Shown one piece after another: positions 26,398 through 35,118 of a stretch of DNA of 64,000 bases (within the stretch, counting starts at the first letter, position 1; the number at the start of each line of letters is the position of its first letter). The translations under genes were made by a program, and so were the position numbers. The stretch comes from Pontibacter diazotrophicus (GTDB taxonomy: Bacteria > Bacteroidota > Bacteroidia > Cytophagales > Hymenobacteraceae), in the NCBI RefSeq assembly GCF_003367245.1, contig NZ_QRGR01000023.1, positions 57,742-121,741 of the forward strand, given 5' to 3'. The notes beneath the pieces were generated by a model. It saw only the letters and a program-made list of their open reading frames with translations. It was not told the DNA's origin and ran no database searches.

Positions 26398-28524
26398 ATG
26401 TTAGAATCTACAACAAAGACAGAATTTAAGCATGTAAGCTATCTGTGGGATGAGGGAGAAGCCGCCAAACTTGCAGGCGATGAAGTAGGACTGCTGATCT
26501 ACAGGTCGAACCTGCTGGGAGCAGACCTTCGGCTGACAAACTACGGAGGAGGCAACACCTCCTGCAAGGTGATGGCCAAAGACCCGCTCAATGGCCAGGA
26601 AACAGAGGTGATGTGGGTGAAAGGCTCCGGCGGTGACCTGGGTACCCTCAAGCGCAGTGGCCTTGCCGCCTTGTATGTAGATCGCCTCAGAAGCCTGAAG
26701 AACGTGTACAGGGGAATAGAGCACGAAGATGAGATGGTGGAGCTTTTCAACCACAGCATCTTCGATCTCAGCTCCAAAGCGCCTTCCATTGATACGCCAC
26801 TGCACGGCTTCCTGCCTTTCAAGCACATTGACCACCTGCACCCGGATGCGGCCATTGCCATTGCCGCAGCAAAAGACGGGAAGAAGATAACAGAAGAATT
26901 ATTTGAAGGCACCATCGGGTGGGTAGACTGGCAGCGCCCTGGCTTTGACCTTGGCCTGCAGTTGCGCCAGTGCCTGAATGAGAACCCGGGCATCCGGGGC
27001 ATTATGCTGGGCTCCCACGGCCTGTTTACCTGGGGCGACACCGCTTATGATAGCTACATCAACACACTGGAAGTAATAGAGCAGTGTGCAGAGTACATGG
27101 AGCAGAACATCGGCAAAAAAGGACCTGTGTTCGGCGGCGCTAAAATAGAGAGCCTGGAGGAGGCAGACCGAAAGAAGCAGGCAGCTGCGCTGGCTCCTGT
27201 GCTGCGGGGCTTCTGCTCCAGCGAGCGCCACATGATAGGCCACTTCACAGACGACGCCCGCGTGCTGGAGTTCATCAACTCCAACGACTTGGACAGACTC
27301 GCCCCGATGGGTACCAGCTGCCCCGACCACTTCCTGCGCACCAAAATCAGCCCGCTGGTGCTGGACCTGAAGCCGGACGATGACCTGTCGGATGTGAAGG
27401 CGCTGAAAGAGCGGCTAGCCCCTGCCTTTGAGGAATACCGCCAGATGTACGCCGACTACTACGAGAACCACAAGCACCCGAACAGCCCGGCCGTGCGCGA
27501 CAAAAACCCGGTGATTATTCTGTATCCGGGAGTAGGGATGTTCTCTTTCTCCAAAGACAAGCAGACAACCCGTGTGGCCTCTGAGTTTTACATCAACGCC
27601 ATCAACGTGATGAAGGGTGCCGAGGCTGTATCAGAATACACGTCCCTTCCGCGCCAGGAGGCTTTTGACATAGAGTACTGGCTGTTGGAAGAGGCAAAGC
27701 TGCAGCGCATGCCCAAGCCAAAAGCATTGTCAGGCAAAATCGCCCTGATAACAGGCAGTGCGGGTGGTATAGGTAAAGCCATTGCGAAAAGATTTGTGGA
27801 GGAAGGCGCTGTTGTCGTCCTCAACGACATGAACGAGGAGCGGCTACAGGAAGCAAGTGAAGAGTTTAAAAGCCAGTACGGCAAAGACTCCTATGCCACA
27901 GCAGCACTCGACGTAACAAAAAACGACGAAATTCAACAAGCCTTTGACGCAGCGGCCTTAGCCTTCGGCGGTGTGGATATTGTTGTCAACAACGCCGGGC
28001 TTTCCATTTCCAAAACAATTGAGGACCACACCGAGAAGGACTGGGACCTGCTCTACGATGTGCTGGTAAAAGGGCAGTTTATGGTCACGCAGGCAGGGGT
28101 AGAGGTGATGCGCAAGCAGGACATAGGCGGTGATGTGCTGAACATCGTGAGCAAAAACGCCTTAGTATCTGGCCCGAATAACGCAGGCTACGGCTCCGCC
28201 AAAGCGGCGCAACTGCACCTGAGCAGGCTGAACGCCGCCGAGCTGGGTGGCGACGGTATCCGCGTGAATGTGGTGAACCCTGACGCCGTTATAAGCGACA
28301 GCAACATCTGGGCAGGCGGCTGGGCCGAGGGCCGGGCCAAAGCCTACGGTGTGAAGGTGGAGGAACTGCCGGCGTTTTATGCCAAGCGCACGCTGCTGGG
28401 AGAGATCATTCTTCCGGAAGACATTGCCAATGCCTGCTTCGCCTTTGTAGGCGGGTTGCTGAACAAGTCAACCGGCAATGTGCTGAACGTGGACGGTGGC
28501 GTGGCAATGGCCTTTGTGAGATAA
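26398..28524 (+). CDS. rhaEW: Bifunctional rhamnulose-1-phosphate aldolase / short-chain dehydrogenase (lactaldehyde dehydrogenase)
   Basis: 708 residues from ATG 26398 (an in-frame TTG three codons earlier is less likely). N-terminal half, about 1-430, is a class II aldolase: NTSCKVM, TPLHGFLPFKHIDHLHPD (metal His) and GSHGLFTWG (metal His). C-terminal half, from about 440, is an SDR domain with TGSAGGIG, the NNAG motif and the YxxxK pair in YGSAKAA (Tyr about 598). This fusion is known from bacterial rhamnose operons (RhaEW), where the aldolase makes dihydroxyacetone phosphate plus L-lactaldehyde and the second domain oxidises lactaldehyde to L-lactate. The following isomerase, kinase and LutABC confirm the pathway. 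The aldolase/dehydrogenase assignments are by family. Confidence 0.93.
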   Translation: MLESTTKTEFKHVSYLWDEGEAAKLAGDEVGLLIYRSNLLGADLRLTNYGGGNTSCKVMAKDPLNGQETEVMWVKGSGGDLGTLKRSGLAALYVDRLRSLKNVYRGIEHEDEMVELFNHSIFDLSSKAPSIDTPLHGFLPFKHIDHLHPDAAIAIAAAKDGKKITEELFEGTIGWVDWQRPGFDLGLQLRQCLNENPGIRGIMLGSHGLFTWGDTAYDSYINTLEVIEQCAEYMEQNIGKKGPVFGGAKIESLEEADRKKQAAALAPVLRGFCSSERHMIGHFTDDARVLEFINSNDLDRLAPMGTSCPDHFLRTKISPLVLDLKPDDDLSDVKALKERLAPAFEEYRQMYADYYENHKHPNSPAVRDKNPVIILYPGVGMFSFSKDKQTTRVASEFYINAINVMKGAEAVSEYTSLPRQEAFDIEYWLLEEAKLQRMPKPKALSGKIALITGSAGGIGKAIAKRFVEEGAVVVLNDMNEERLQEASEEFKSQYGKDSYATAALDVTKNDEIQQAFDAAALAFGGVDIVVNNAGLSISKTIEDHTEKDWDLLYDVLVKGQFMVTQAGVEVMRKQDIGGDVLNIVSKNALVSGPNNAGYGSAKAAQLHLSRLNAAELGGDGIRVNVVNPDAVISDSNIWAGGWAEGRAKAYGVKVEELPAFYAKRTLLGEIILPEDIANACFAFVGGLLNKSTGNVLNVDGGVAMAFVR

Positions 28525-28545
28525 AAAGTACATCATGCAAGGAAA

Positions 28546-28689
28546 GTCCCCCTTTGAAGGGGGTAGGGGGATGACAAGTGGGTTGGAGCATCTAAATGCC
28601 TGGGCTTAATTGTAAGTAGCTTCAGATTATCTCACGGAACAAAATTGTCCGCAGGTGTAATCATCCCCCAACCCCCTTCAAAGGGGGAC
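28546..28689. repeat. Inverted-repeat element inside the rhamnose operon
   Basis: Arms 28546-28574 and 28661-28689 match at 28 of 29 positions (GTCCCCCTTTGAAGGGGGTA type), separated by 86 bases. It lies between rhaEW and rhaI, so it would be transcribed and could fold in the mRNA. It belongs to the same C-block/G-block style as the elements at 48343 and 51288. Confidence 0.8.
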
Positions 28690-28770
28690 AACAACATGTA
28701 CCGATAGAATTAATGAATACAGAAGGGTATTTCCCCTACGGGCCCCTTTCCATCAAACAACACGAATCTC

Positions 28771-30045
28771 ATGCAGATCGATAAATACAAAATACAGGAG
28801 TTTAACCAGGGGCATGCGCAGGATCACAAACGCAAATTTGATTTCGCGGCCTCATCACAGCACAATGTGGAGGGTGTCCTGCAAAAGCTGGTTGATTTCC
28901 AGATAGGTATTCCGAGTTGGGCACTGGGCACGGGGGGGACCCGCTTCGGTCGCTTCTCAGGCAGTGGGGAGCCACGAAGCCTGGAAGAGAAGATTGAAGA
29001 CGTAGGCTTGCTGCACGCTTTAAACCAGTCCAGCGGTGCTATTTCGCTGCATATTCCATGGGATATCCCAAATGACTATAAAGCCATTAAAGCGTTGGCC
29101 GCACAGCACGGGCTGAAGTTCGATGCCGTGAACTCCAACACGTTCCAGGACCAGCCGGACCAGAAACTGAGCTATAAGTTCGGCTCCATGCAGCACGTAG
29201 ACAAAGCGGTGCGCCGGCAGGCGGTGGAACATAACATCGAGGTCATCAGGCATGGTGTGGAGCTGGGCTCCGACTCCCTGACGGTATGGCTGTCAGACGG
29301 CTCCAGCTTTCCCGGTCAGCTCAACTTCCGTGATGCCTTCGAAAACACCCTGGAAAGTCTGCAGGAGGTATACGCTGCCTTGCCCGATGACTGGAAGGTA
29401 TTTGTGGAGTACAAGGCTTTCGAGCCTAATTTCTACTCCATGACGGTCGGCGACTGGGGGCAGTCGCTGCTGTACGCCAACAAGCTCGGTCCGAAGGCTT
29501 ATACTCTGGTCGATTTGGGCCATCATCTTCCGAATGCCAACATCGAGCAGATTGTTTCGCTGTTGTTGATGGAGGGCAAGTTGGGCGGCTTCCACTTCAA
29601 CGACTCCAAGTACGGCGATGATGACCTGACTACAGGCAGTATCAAGCCGTACCAGCTGTTCCTTATCTTCAACTCGTTGGTAGATGGAATGGATGCCAGG
29701 GGTATGAACCACGCTACCAGCCTTGCCTGGATGATTGATGCCTCGCATAACGTAAAAGACCCGCTGGAAGACCTGCTGCAGTCCGTGGAAGCCATCATGA
29801 TCGCTTACACACAGGCCTTGCTGGTAGACCAGAAGGCGCTGAAAGAAGCACAGCAGGAAAACGATGTGGTGCGCTGCCAGGAGGTCCTGCAGGAGGCGTA
29901 CCGTACCGATGTGCGCCCCTTTGTGGCGGAGGCACGCTTGCGTTCAGGAGCCGCCCTGCGCCCGCTGCAACTGTTCCGGGAACTGAAAGTGAGGGAAAAT
30001 CTGATAAATGAACGCGGTCTGAAGACTGTTGCTACAGGATTATAA
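28771..30045 (+). CDS. rhaI: L-rhamnose isomerase (RhaI type)
   Basis: 424 residues, cytoplasmic. It follows the RhaI-type (Pseudomonas stutzeri-like) TIM barrel: LVDFQIGIPSWALGTGGTRF at the front, GAISLHIPWDIP, GLKFDAVNSNTFQDQP, VFVEYKAFEPNFYSM (metal Glu), YTLVDLGHHLPNANIEQIVS (metal Asp/His) and KLGGFHFNDSKYGDDDLTTG (metal Asp residues). It converts L-rhamnose to L-rhamnulose with Mn/Co. The position between the aldolase fusion and the kinase agrees. It is unrelated in sequence to the E. coli RhaA type, though functionally equivalent. Confidence 0.92.
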   Translation: MQIDKYKIQEFNQGHAQDHKRKFDFAASSQHNVEGVLQKLVDFQIGIPSWALGTGGTRFGRFSGSGEPRSLEEKIEDVGLLHALNQSSGAISLHIPWDIPNDYKAIKALAAQHGLKFDAVNSNTFQDQPDQKLSYKFGSMQHVDKAVRRQAVEHNIEVIRHGVELGSDSLTVWLSDGSSFPGQLNFRDAFENTLESLQEVYAALPDDWKVFVEYKAFEPNFYSMTVGDWGQSLLYANKLGPKAYTLVDLGHHLPNANIEQIVSLLLMEGKLGGFHFNDSKYGDDDLTTGSIKPYQLFLIFNSLVDGMDARGMNHATSLAWMIDASHNVKDPLEDLLQSVEAIMIAYTQALLVDQKALKEAQQENDVVRCQEVLQEAYRTDVRPFVAEARLRSGAALRPLQLFRELKVRENLINERGLKTVATGL

Positions 30046-30046
30046 C

Positions 30047-31441
30047 ATGCAAGGTACACCTGTTATAGCGGTATTTGATGTAGGGAAGACAAACAAGAAA
30101 CTGTTCCTCTTTGATGAGAACTACAGAATCGTGTTTGAGCGCGCAGCACGGTTTATAGAAACAGTGGACGAGGACGGCGACTCCTGCGAGAACCTGGAAA
30201 GCCTTCGCCTGTCGGTGTTCGACTCGCTGCACGAAGTGTTCAGGCGACAGGAGTTTGACGTGAAAGCTGTCAACTTCTCCTCCTACGGGGCGAGCTTCGT
30301 CTATCTGAACAAAGACGGCAGGCCGCTCACTCCCTTATATAATTATCTGAAAACATACCCGGAGGAGCTGAAGAAGCAGTTCTACGACACTTACGGAGGC
30401 GAGGACAAATTATCGAAAGAGACCGCTTCTCCTGTGTTGGGCAGCCTGAACTCTGGCATGCAGCTGTACCGCATCAAGCAGGAGAAGCCGGAGCTATACA
30501 ACCAGATAGCATACGCCCTGCACCTGCCGCAGTATATGAGTTATCTCATAACGGGCAAGTGCTTTTCGGATATCACCAGCATCGGCTGCCACACCAACCT
30601 GTGGGACTTCCAGAAAAACGACTACCACGAATGGGTAAGGAAAGAGGGTATCATAGATAAACTGGCGCCCATTGCCCCGTCTGATGAAGTGGTGCCTGCC
30701 GCTTTTCCCGGAAACAGCTACAAAGTAGGTATCGGACTGCATGACAGTTCGGCGGCTTTGATTCCGTACCTGGTAAACTTTCAGAAGCCTTTTGTGTTGA
30801 TATCCACGGGAACCTGGTGTATTAGCCTAAACCCTTTCAACACCACCCCGCTAACAGATATGGAACTGCAGCAGGATTGCCTGAGCTTTATGCAATATAA
30901 AGGCAAACCTGTTAAGGCTTCGAGATTCTTTGGCGGGCACGAGCATGAGCAGCAGGTAAAACGCATCGCGGACCATTTCAACCAAAGCCCGGTCCGCTAC
31001 AAATCAGTGCCTTTCGACCCTGAAATCATCAGCAGGTTGCAGGGCGAGAGACCGCAGGCAGGGCGCGGGCGTGCGAAGGAGAGTCTGCTGCAGGATTCAA
31101 CGTTCGGGCAGCGGGACCTGTCGTCCTTTGCAACCGACATAGAGGCCTATCACCAGTTCATCCTCGACTTGGTGACGCAGCAGGTTGCCTCTACACAGCT
31201 TGTGTTGGAAGGAGCCGATGTGAAGCGCATTTTCGTGGACGGCGGGTTCAGCAAGAACGCCGTTTATATGAATTTGCTGGCTTCTCTTTACCCCGACAAA
31301 GAAGTTTTTGCCGCCTCTATGGCACAGGCAACGGCTATTGGCACCGCCATGGCCATTCATAAGCACTGGAACACAAAGCCAATGCCCAACGACATCATTG
31401 AATTAAAATATTATGCGGTAACGCACGACGCTAAGCTATGA
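30047..31441 (+). CDS. rhaB: Rhamnulokinase (FGGY family carbohydrate kinase)
   Basis: 464 residues from ATG 30047, one base after the isomerase stop; an earlier in-frame ATG at 30029 would overlap it and is less likely. FGGY kinase features: the N-terminal phosphate motif AVFDVGKTNKKLFLFDE, YNYLKTYPEEL substrate segment, LHLPQYMSYLITGKCFSDIT, GIGLHDSSAALIP, LISTGTWCISLNPF (adenosine site) and IFVDGGFSKN, with ATAIGTAMAIH at the end. It phosphorylates L-rhamnulose at C1 with ATP. The specificity is assigned from the operon, since FGGY kinases vary. Its stop overlaps the lutA start by four bases. Confidence 0.88.
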   Translation: MQGTPVIAVFDVGKTNKKLFLFDENYRIVFERAARFIETVDEDGDSCENLESLRLSVFDSLHEVFRRQEFDVKAVNFSSYGASFVYLNKDGRPLTPLYNYLKTYPEELKKQFYDTYGGEDKLSKETASPVLGSLNSGMQLYRIKQEKPELYNQIAYALHLPQYMSYLITGKCFSDITSIGCHTNLWDFQKNDYHEWVRKEGIIDKLAPIAPSDEVVPAAFPGNSYKVGIGLHDSSAALIPYLVNFQKPFVLISTGTWCISLNPFNTTPLTDMELQQDCLSFMQYKGKPVKASRFFGGHEHEQQVKRIADHFNQSPVRYKSVPFDPEIISRLQGERPQAGRGRAKESLLQDSTFGQRDLSSFATDIEAYHQFILDLVTQQVASTQLVLEGADVKRIFVDGGFSKNAVYMNLLASLYPDKEVFAASMAQATAIGTAMAIHKHWNTKPMPNDIIELKYYAVTHDAKL

Positions 31442-32178
31442 CTGTAGGTCTGTTTATCCCTTGTTATGTAGATCAGTTTTACCCCAATGCCGCCATTGCC
31501 ACCCTGGAGCTGCTTGAAAAGCTGGGAGTGAATGTGGTATACCCGTCCAGGCAAACATGCTGCGGCCAGCCTATGGCCAACTCCGGCTTTGAGCACCTGA
31601 CAAAAGAGAGCAACAATCAGTTTATAGAGAATTTCAGGGACTTCGACTATATAGTAGCGCCTTCCGGAAGCTGTGTGCTGCACATGAAAGAGCACCTGCA
31701 CTCGGGCAAGTATCCGAACGAGACAGAAGCGATGCGGGGAAAAGTGTATGAGCTGATTGAATTTCTGACGGATATACTGAAGGTAGACAAACTGAAAGCC
31801 CGCTTCCCGCATAAGGTGGGCCTGCACCAGAGTTGCCACGGGCAGCGGGGCCTGAAGCTGGCCCAGATGTCAGAGCTTGTCGCGCCAGCCTTCTCCAAGC
31901 CAGAGCAGCTGCTAAGTATGGTAGAGGGGCTGGAACTGATTGAACTTACCCGTAAGGATGAGTGCTGCGGTTTCGGGGGAACTTTTTGCGTGGCAGAAGA
32001 GGCCGTGTCCGTGAAGATGGGCAAAGACCGCGTGATGGATCATCTGCAGCACGAAGCTGCGTACATCACAGGAGCAGACATGAGTTGCCTGATGCACATG
32101 GAGGGCATTTTGCGCAGGCAGAAAAGCAGTGTAAAGGTGGTGCATATCGCCGAAATACTTAACGCGCAGGAGATATGA
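31438..32178 (+). CDS. lutA: L-lactate utilisation protein LutA (Fe-S, CCG domain)
   Basis: 246 residues, no leader. It has two CCG-type cysteine-rich domains as in LutA/LldE: RQTCCGQPMANSGF with C-x-C-C pattern near residue 42, PSGSCVLHM, LHQSCHGQRGL and the second CCG core DECCGFGGTFCV. The protein is part of the LutABC L-lactate dehydrogenase complex that oxidises L-lactate to pyruvate. Its ATG overlaps the kinase stop (ATGA), so the lactate branch is translationally coupled to rhamnose breakdown, which produces L-lactate. Confidence 0.92.
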   Translation: MTVGLFIPCYVDQFYPNAAIATLELLEKLGVNVVYPSRQTCCGQPMANSGFEHLTKESNNQFIENFRDFDYIVAPSGSCVLHMKEHLHSGKYPNETEAMRGKVYELIEFLTDILKVDKLKARFPHKVGLHQSCHGQRGLKLAQMSELVAPAFSKPEQLLSMVEGLELIELTRKDECCGFGGTFCVAEEAVSVKMGKDRVMDHLQHEAAYITGADMSCLMHMEGILRRQKSSVKVVHIAEILNAQEI

Positions 32179-33557
32179 AGGAGACAAAAGACCATGCCGC
32201 CCTTGCCGAAGTATTCAATGCAGACGAGCCCCGGGTAAACTGGCACGATGAGACATTGTGGTTCATTCGGCAGAAGCGGGACAAAGCCGCCCATACCGTT
32301 GCGGATTGGGAGCTGCTGCGCGAAACTGCCTCACAAATCAAGCACAATGTACTCTCGAACCTGCACGACTACCTGCTGCAGTTTGAGGCCAATGCAAAAG
32401 CCAACGGCATTATCGTGCACTGGGCAGCCGACGCCGCAGAGCACAACCGGATTGTGCATGCTATCCTGCAAAAGCATAAGGTGGACCGCATGGTGAAAAG
32501 CAAATCGATGCTCACCGAGGAATGCCACCTGAACGAGTACCTGGAAGAGAACGGCATTGAGGTAATAGACTCTGACCTGGGGGAGCGCATTGTGCAGATG
32601 GCAAAGGAACCGCCGAGCCATATTGTACTGCCCTGCATCCACAAGAAAAAGGAGGAGATAGGGGATTTGTTCCACGAGCACCTGGGCACCCCGGCCGGCA
32701 TGGCTGATCCGCAGGTATTGACGGAGGCAGCCCGGCAGCACCTGCGGGAGACCTTCCTGACCCGCCGCGCCGCACTCACAGGCGTTAACTTTGCCGTAGC
32801 CGAGACAGGGGAGTTCGTGATTTGCACCAATGAAGGGAATGCCGATATGGGCGCCCACCTGGCAGACGTGCACATCGCCTGCATGGGCATCGAGAAAATT
32901 ATACCGAAACGGGAGCACCTGGGCGTGTTCCTGCGGCTGCTGGCCAGAAGTGCCACAGGGCAACCGATTACCACCTACTCCAGCCACTTCAAGAAACCAA
33001 GAGAAGGGCATGAGTTGCACCTGGTGCTGGTGGACAACGGCCGGAGCATACAACTGGGCAGAGAAGACTTCCGCAACTCGCTCAAATGCATCCGCTGCGG
33101 GGCCTGCATGAACACTTGTCCGGTGTACAGGAGAAGCGGCGGCCACAGCTACCATACGGCAGTGGCTGGCCCCATCGGTGCTATCCTGGCACCGAACCTC
33201 GACATGAAAAAGAACGCAGACCTGCCCTTTGCCTCCACGTTGTGCGGCTCCTGCTCCAACGTCTGCCCCGTTAAAATTGACATTCATGATCAGCTTTACA
33301 AATGGCGCCAGGTGATTGTGAAAGAAGGCTATGCTGACACAAAGAAAACCCTGGGCATGAAAGCCATGACACAGGCTTTTGCCTCGCCTGCTACTTTCCA
33401 GTTGGCCGGGAAAGCAGGCCGCTGGTTTATGCGCAACGTGCCCTTTGCTGTTAACAACAAACTGAACCCCTGGTACAAACAGCGTGAAATGCCGGCGCCC
33501 CCGAAGGAGTCGTTTGGGGAGTGGTACTTAAAGAACAGGAAAAAGAGAGATGAGTAG
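32175..33557 (+). CDS. lutB: L-lactate utilisation protein LutB (Fe-S/LUD domain)
   Basis: 460 residues. The N-terminal LUD region includes GIIVHWAADAAEHNRIVH and VKSKSMLTEECHLNEYLE; a conserved middle reads TGVNFAVAETGEFVICTNEG. Two 4Fe-4S clusters follow, CIRCGACMNTCPVYRRSGG and CGSCSNVCPVKIDIHDQL, as in LutB/LldF. It forms the electron-transfer subunit of the lactate complex. Its ATG overlaps the lutA stop by four bases and it overlaps lutC by eight, the usual tight lutABC order. Confidence 0.93.
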   Translation: MKETKDHAALAEVFNADEPRVNWHDETLWFIRQKRDKAAHTVADWELLRETASQIKHNVLSNLHDYLLQFEANAKANGIIVHWAADAAEHNRIVHAILQKHKVDRMVKSKSMLTEECHLNEYLEENGIEVIDSDLGERIVQMAKEPPSHIVLPCIHKKKEEIGDLFHEHLGTPAGMADPQVLTEAARQHLRETFLTRRAALTGVNFAVAETGEFVICTNEGNADMGAHLADVHIACMGIEKIIPKREHLGVFLRLLARSATGQPITTYSSHFKKPREGHELHLVLVDNGRSIQLGREDFRNSLKCIRCGACMNTCPVYRRSGGHSYHTAVAGPIGAILAPNLDMKKNADLPFASTLCGSCSNVCPVKIDIHDQLYKWRQVIVKEGYADTKKTLGMKAMTQAFASPATFQLAGKAGRWFMRNVPFAVNNKLNPWYKQREMPAPPKESFGEWYLKNRKKRDE

Positions 33558-34137
33558 CAGAGACAGTATACTGGCCGCCGTTGCCAGAAACCAGCCGGAG
33601 CGCATACCCTTGCCGGAAATTCCTGCCTTCTTTACAGAAGAAGCAGACGTGTTGGAAAAATTCACGACAGTAGCGGTGAGTATCGGGAGTAGGGTGTTCC
33701 GGGTGCAAAGCCTGGAGGAGGTAAAGCAGGTACTGCTGGAGGAGCATAGCGGCGCCAGGAGGATAGTCTCGGCTTTCCCGGAGTTTGCAGCTGTGGCCGA
33801 AACAACTATAGCACCTGGCATAGACCCGCATACATTGGCTGATTTGGACCTAGCGGTACTGCCTGCACAACTTGGTGTGGCAGAGAACGGTGCCCTGTGG
33901 GTGACTGATGCACAGCTGCCGCTGCGGGTACTGCCGTTTATTTGCCAGCACCTGGCGCTGGTTGTGCCGCAGAAAAATATCGTCCCGCTCATGCAGCAGG
34001 CATATGAGGTGATAGGAGCGCAGGAGTATGGCTTCGGGACATTTGTCGCTGGCCCCTCCAAAACAGCCGACATTGAGCAGTCGCTGGTATTGGGTGCACA
34101 TGGTGCCAGAACGCTTTCAGTGTTTTTGCTTGAGTAA
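33550..34137 (+). CDS. lutC: L-lactate utilisation protein LutC (LUD domain)
   Basis: 195 residues, starting eight bases inside lutB. Single LUD domain: VAETTIAPGIDPHTLADLDL, AQLGVAENGALWVTDAQLPL, FICQHLALVVPQKNIVP and YGFGTFVAGPSKTADIEQSLVLGAHGART, the last being a hallmark of LutC. It is the third subunit of the L-lactate-to-pyruvate oxidising complex. It ends the rhamnose operon; the next gene begins 981 bases away. Confidence 0.92.
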   Translation: MSSRDSILAAVARNQPERIPLPEIPAFFTEEADVLEKFTTVAVSIGSRVFRVQSLEEVKQVLLEEHSGARRIVSAFPEFAAVAETTIAPGIDPHTLADLDLAVLPAQLGVAENGALWVTDAQLPLRVLPFICQHLALVVPQKNIVPLMQQAYEVIGAQEYGFGTFVAGPSKTADIEQSLVLGAHGARTLSVFLLE

Positions 34138-34694
34138 AGCTATCTTTCCAAGTAACTGATGTTATACTAAATCAAATTGGTTTCATTCTTTTAGTCCTAG
34201 CGGGAGATTCTGTTAGAAAAAATTGAATCCTGCGCCTTTTCAAACTCCATAGGAGCGCTCTCAATACCTATCACAAAAAGACACCTCTGAAATTTTTTTT
34301 TAAGCTGAATAGTCATTATAAAATGTTCGTTTCTATATAGCGCTCTTTTATAAGCTATACCTCCACCTGCCCCAAAGCAGTTTTGAAAAGTGCTTGGGAA
34401 AGGCTTTCGATTGACTTATTCAGCATATTTTCTCCTTTGGCAGGTTGCCTCCTGAGTAGGCTTGTCCGGGATATGTAAACTGCATCTGGTTAAAATAATA
34501 TCCTGCCATCCTGTAGCCCAGATAAAAGCGGCCTAGCTAAAGGCTATTTTTACAGGTAAAAATGTTTGCGTAGTTAAAATATTTCTTTAACTTTCAGCAT
34601 TATAAGGAATGATTGATTGCTCACTATTGATTTAAGTGTGGTTGTGAAACCCTCTGAACGGCGAGATTATAAGGGAATATTTTTTACTGTATCT

Positions 34695-34706
34695 GCAATC
34701 GATTCC
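34695..34706. promoter_or_regulatory. Candidate LacI-family operator, distal susC site
   Basis: GCAATCGATTCC, centred on the palindrome AATCGATT, 413 bases before the susC start. It shares 11 of 12 bases with the full palindrome GCAATCGATTGC at 44440. AATCGATT has the AANCGNTT form of LacI-family operators; a LacI-type gene lies at 43333. Confidence 0.45.
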
Positions 34707-34980
34707 AAGTATGGGTTCTATGCCATAAGCATTCATGAATCTGTTTCACCAGTTGCGTTTTCTTTTAAAAACACTTTTAATGGCTTGTTACCAGGGATGT
34801 TATACCTATAGGGAGCAAGGGGCCGGAGAAAGAGTGCTGGGAAGTAAACCAGCAGACCATCTCATTGTCTGATTAATCTGAGTTAGGTATAGGCAATTCT
34901 CTTACCGGTAAACTAAGGAGCTGAAAATTCAATTTGAAACCTGGGAAATACGAAATAAGGGCGTTTTTACTATCATTCCT

Positions 34981-34992
34981 ACAATCGATTCC
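34981..34992. promoter_or_regulatory. Candidate LacI-family operator, proximal susC site
   Basis: ACAATCGATTCC, 127 bases before the susC start, in a segment duplicated at 34695. Two spaced sites could allow DNA looping by a tetrameric or dimeric regulator (inference). Confidence 0.45.
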
Positions 34993-35118
34993 AGGAAGCT
35001 GAATTAAGATATATAATAAATAGCAGGTTTGTTTTACTCTTACTTAATCTATCAGTCTGTTAAGGCTGTCTTAGCTTACCAGTTTCACCTTTTAAAACAA
35101 TTTTAAAAAATATCGCTT

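Larger units (their letters stand above)
34138..35118. other. Long leader upstream of susC
   Basis: 981 bases, AT-rich, with no credible gene (the 64-codon frame at 34617 is poorly supported). It carries two copies of a segment reading about AAGGG...TTTTTACT...CAATCGATTCC, 286 bases apart, each containing a candidate LacI-family operator. The rest likely holds the susC promoter and an untranslated leader; I could not pick a confident -33/-7 pair. Confidence 0.5.

Noticed and set aside
32331..33287. 318-codon minus-strand ORF opposite lutB
   Set aside because: It is antisense to a clearly conserved LutB gene with two 4Fe-4S motifs, so it is a shadow frame.
34617..34811. 64-codon ORF in the susC leader, beginning with TTG
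   Set aside because: It runs through a candidate LacI operator that is duplicated in non-coding sequence; no family resemblance.
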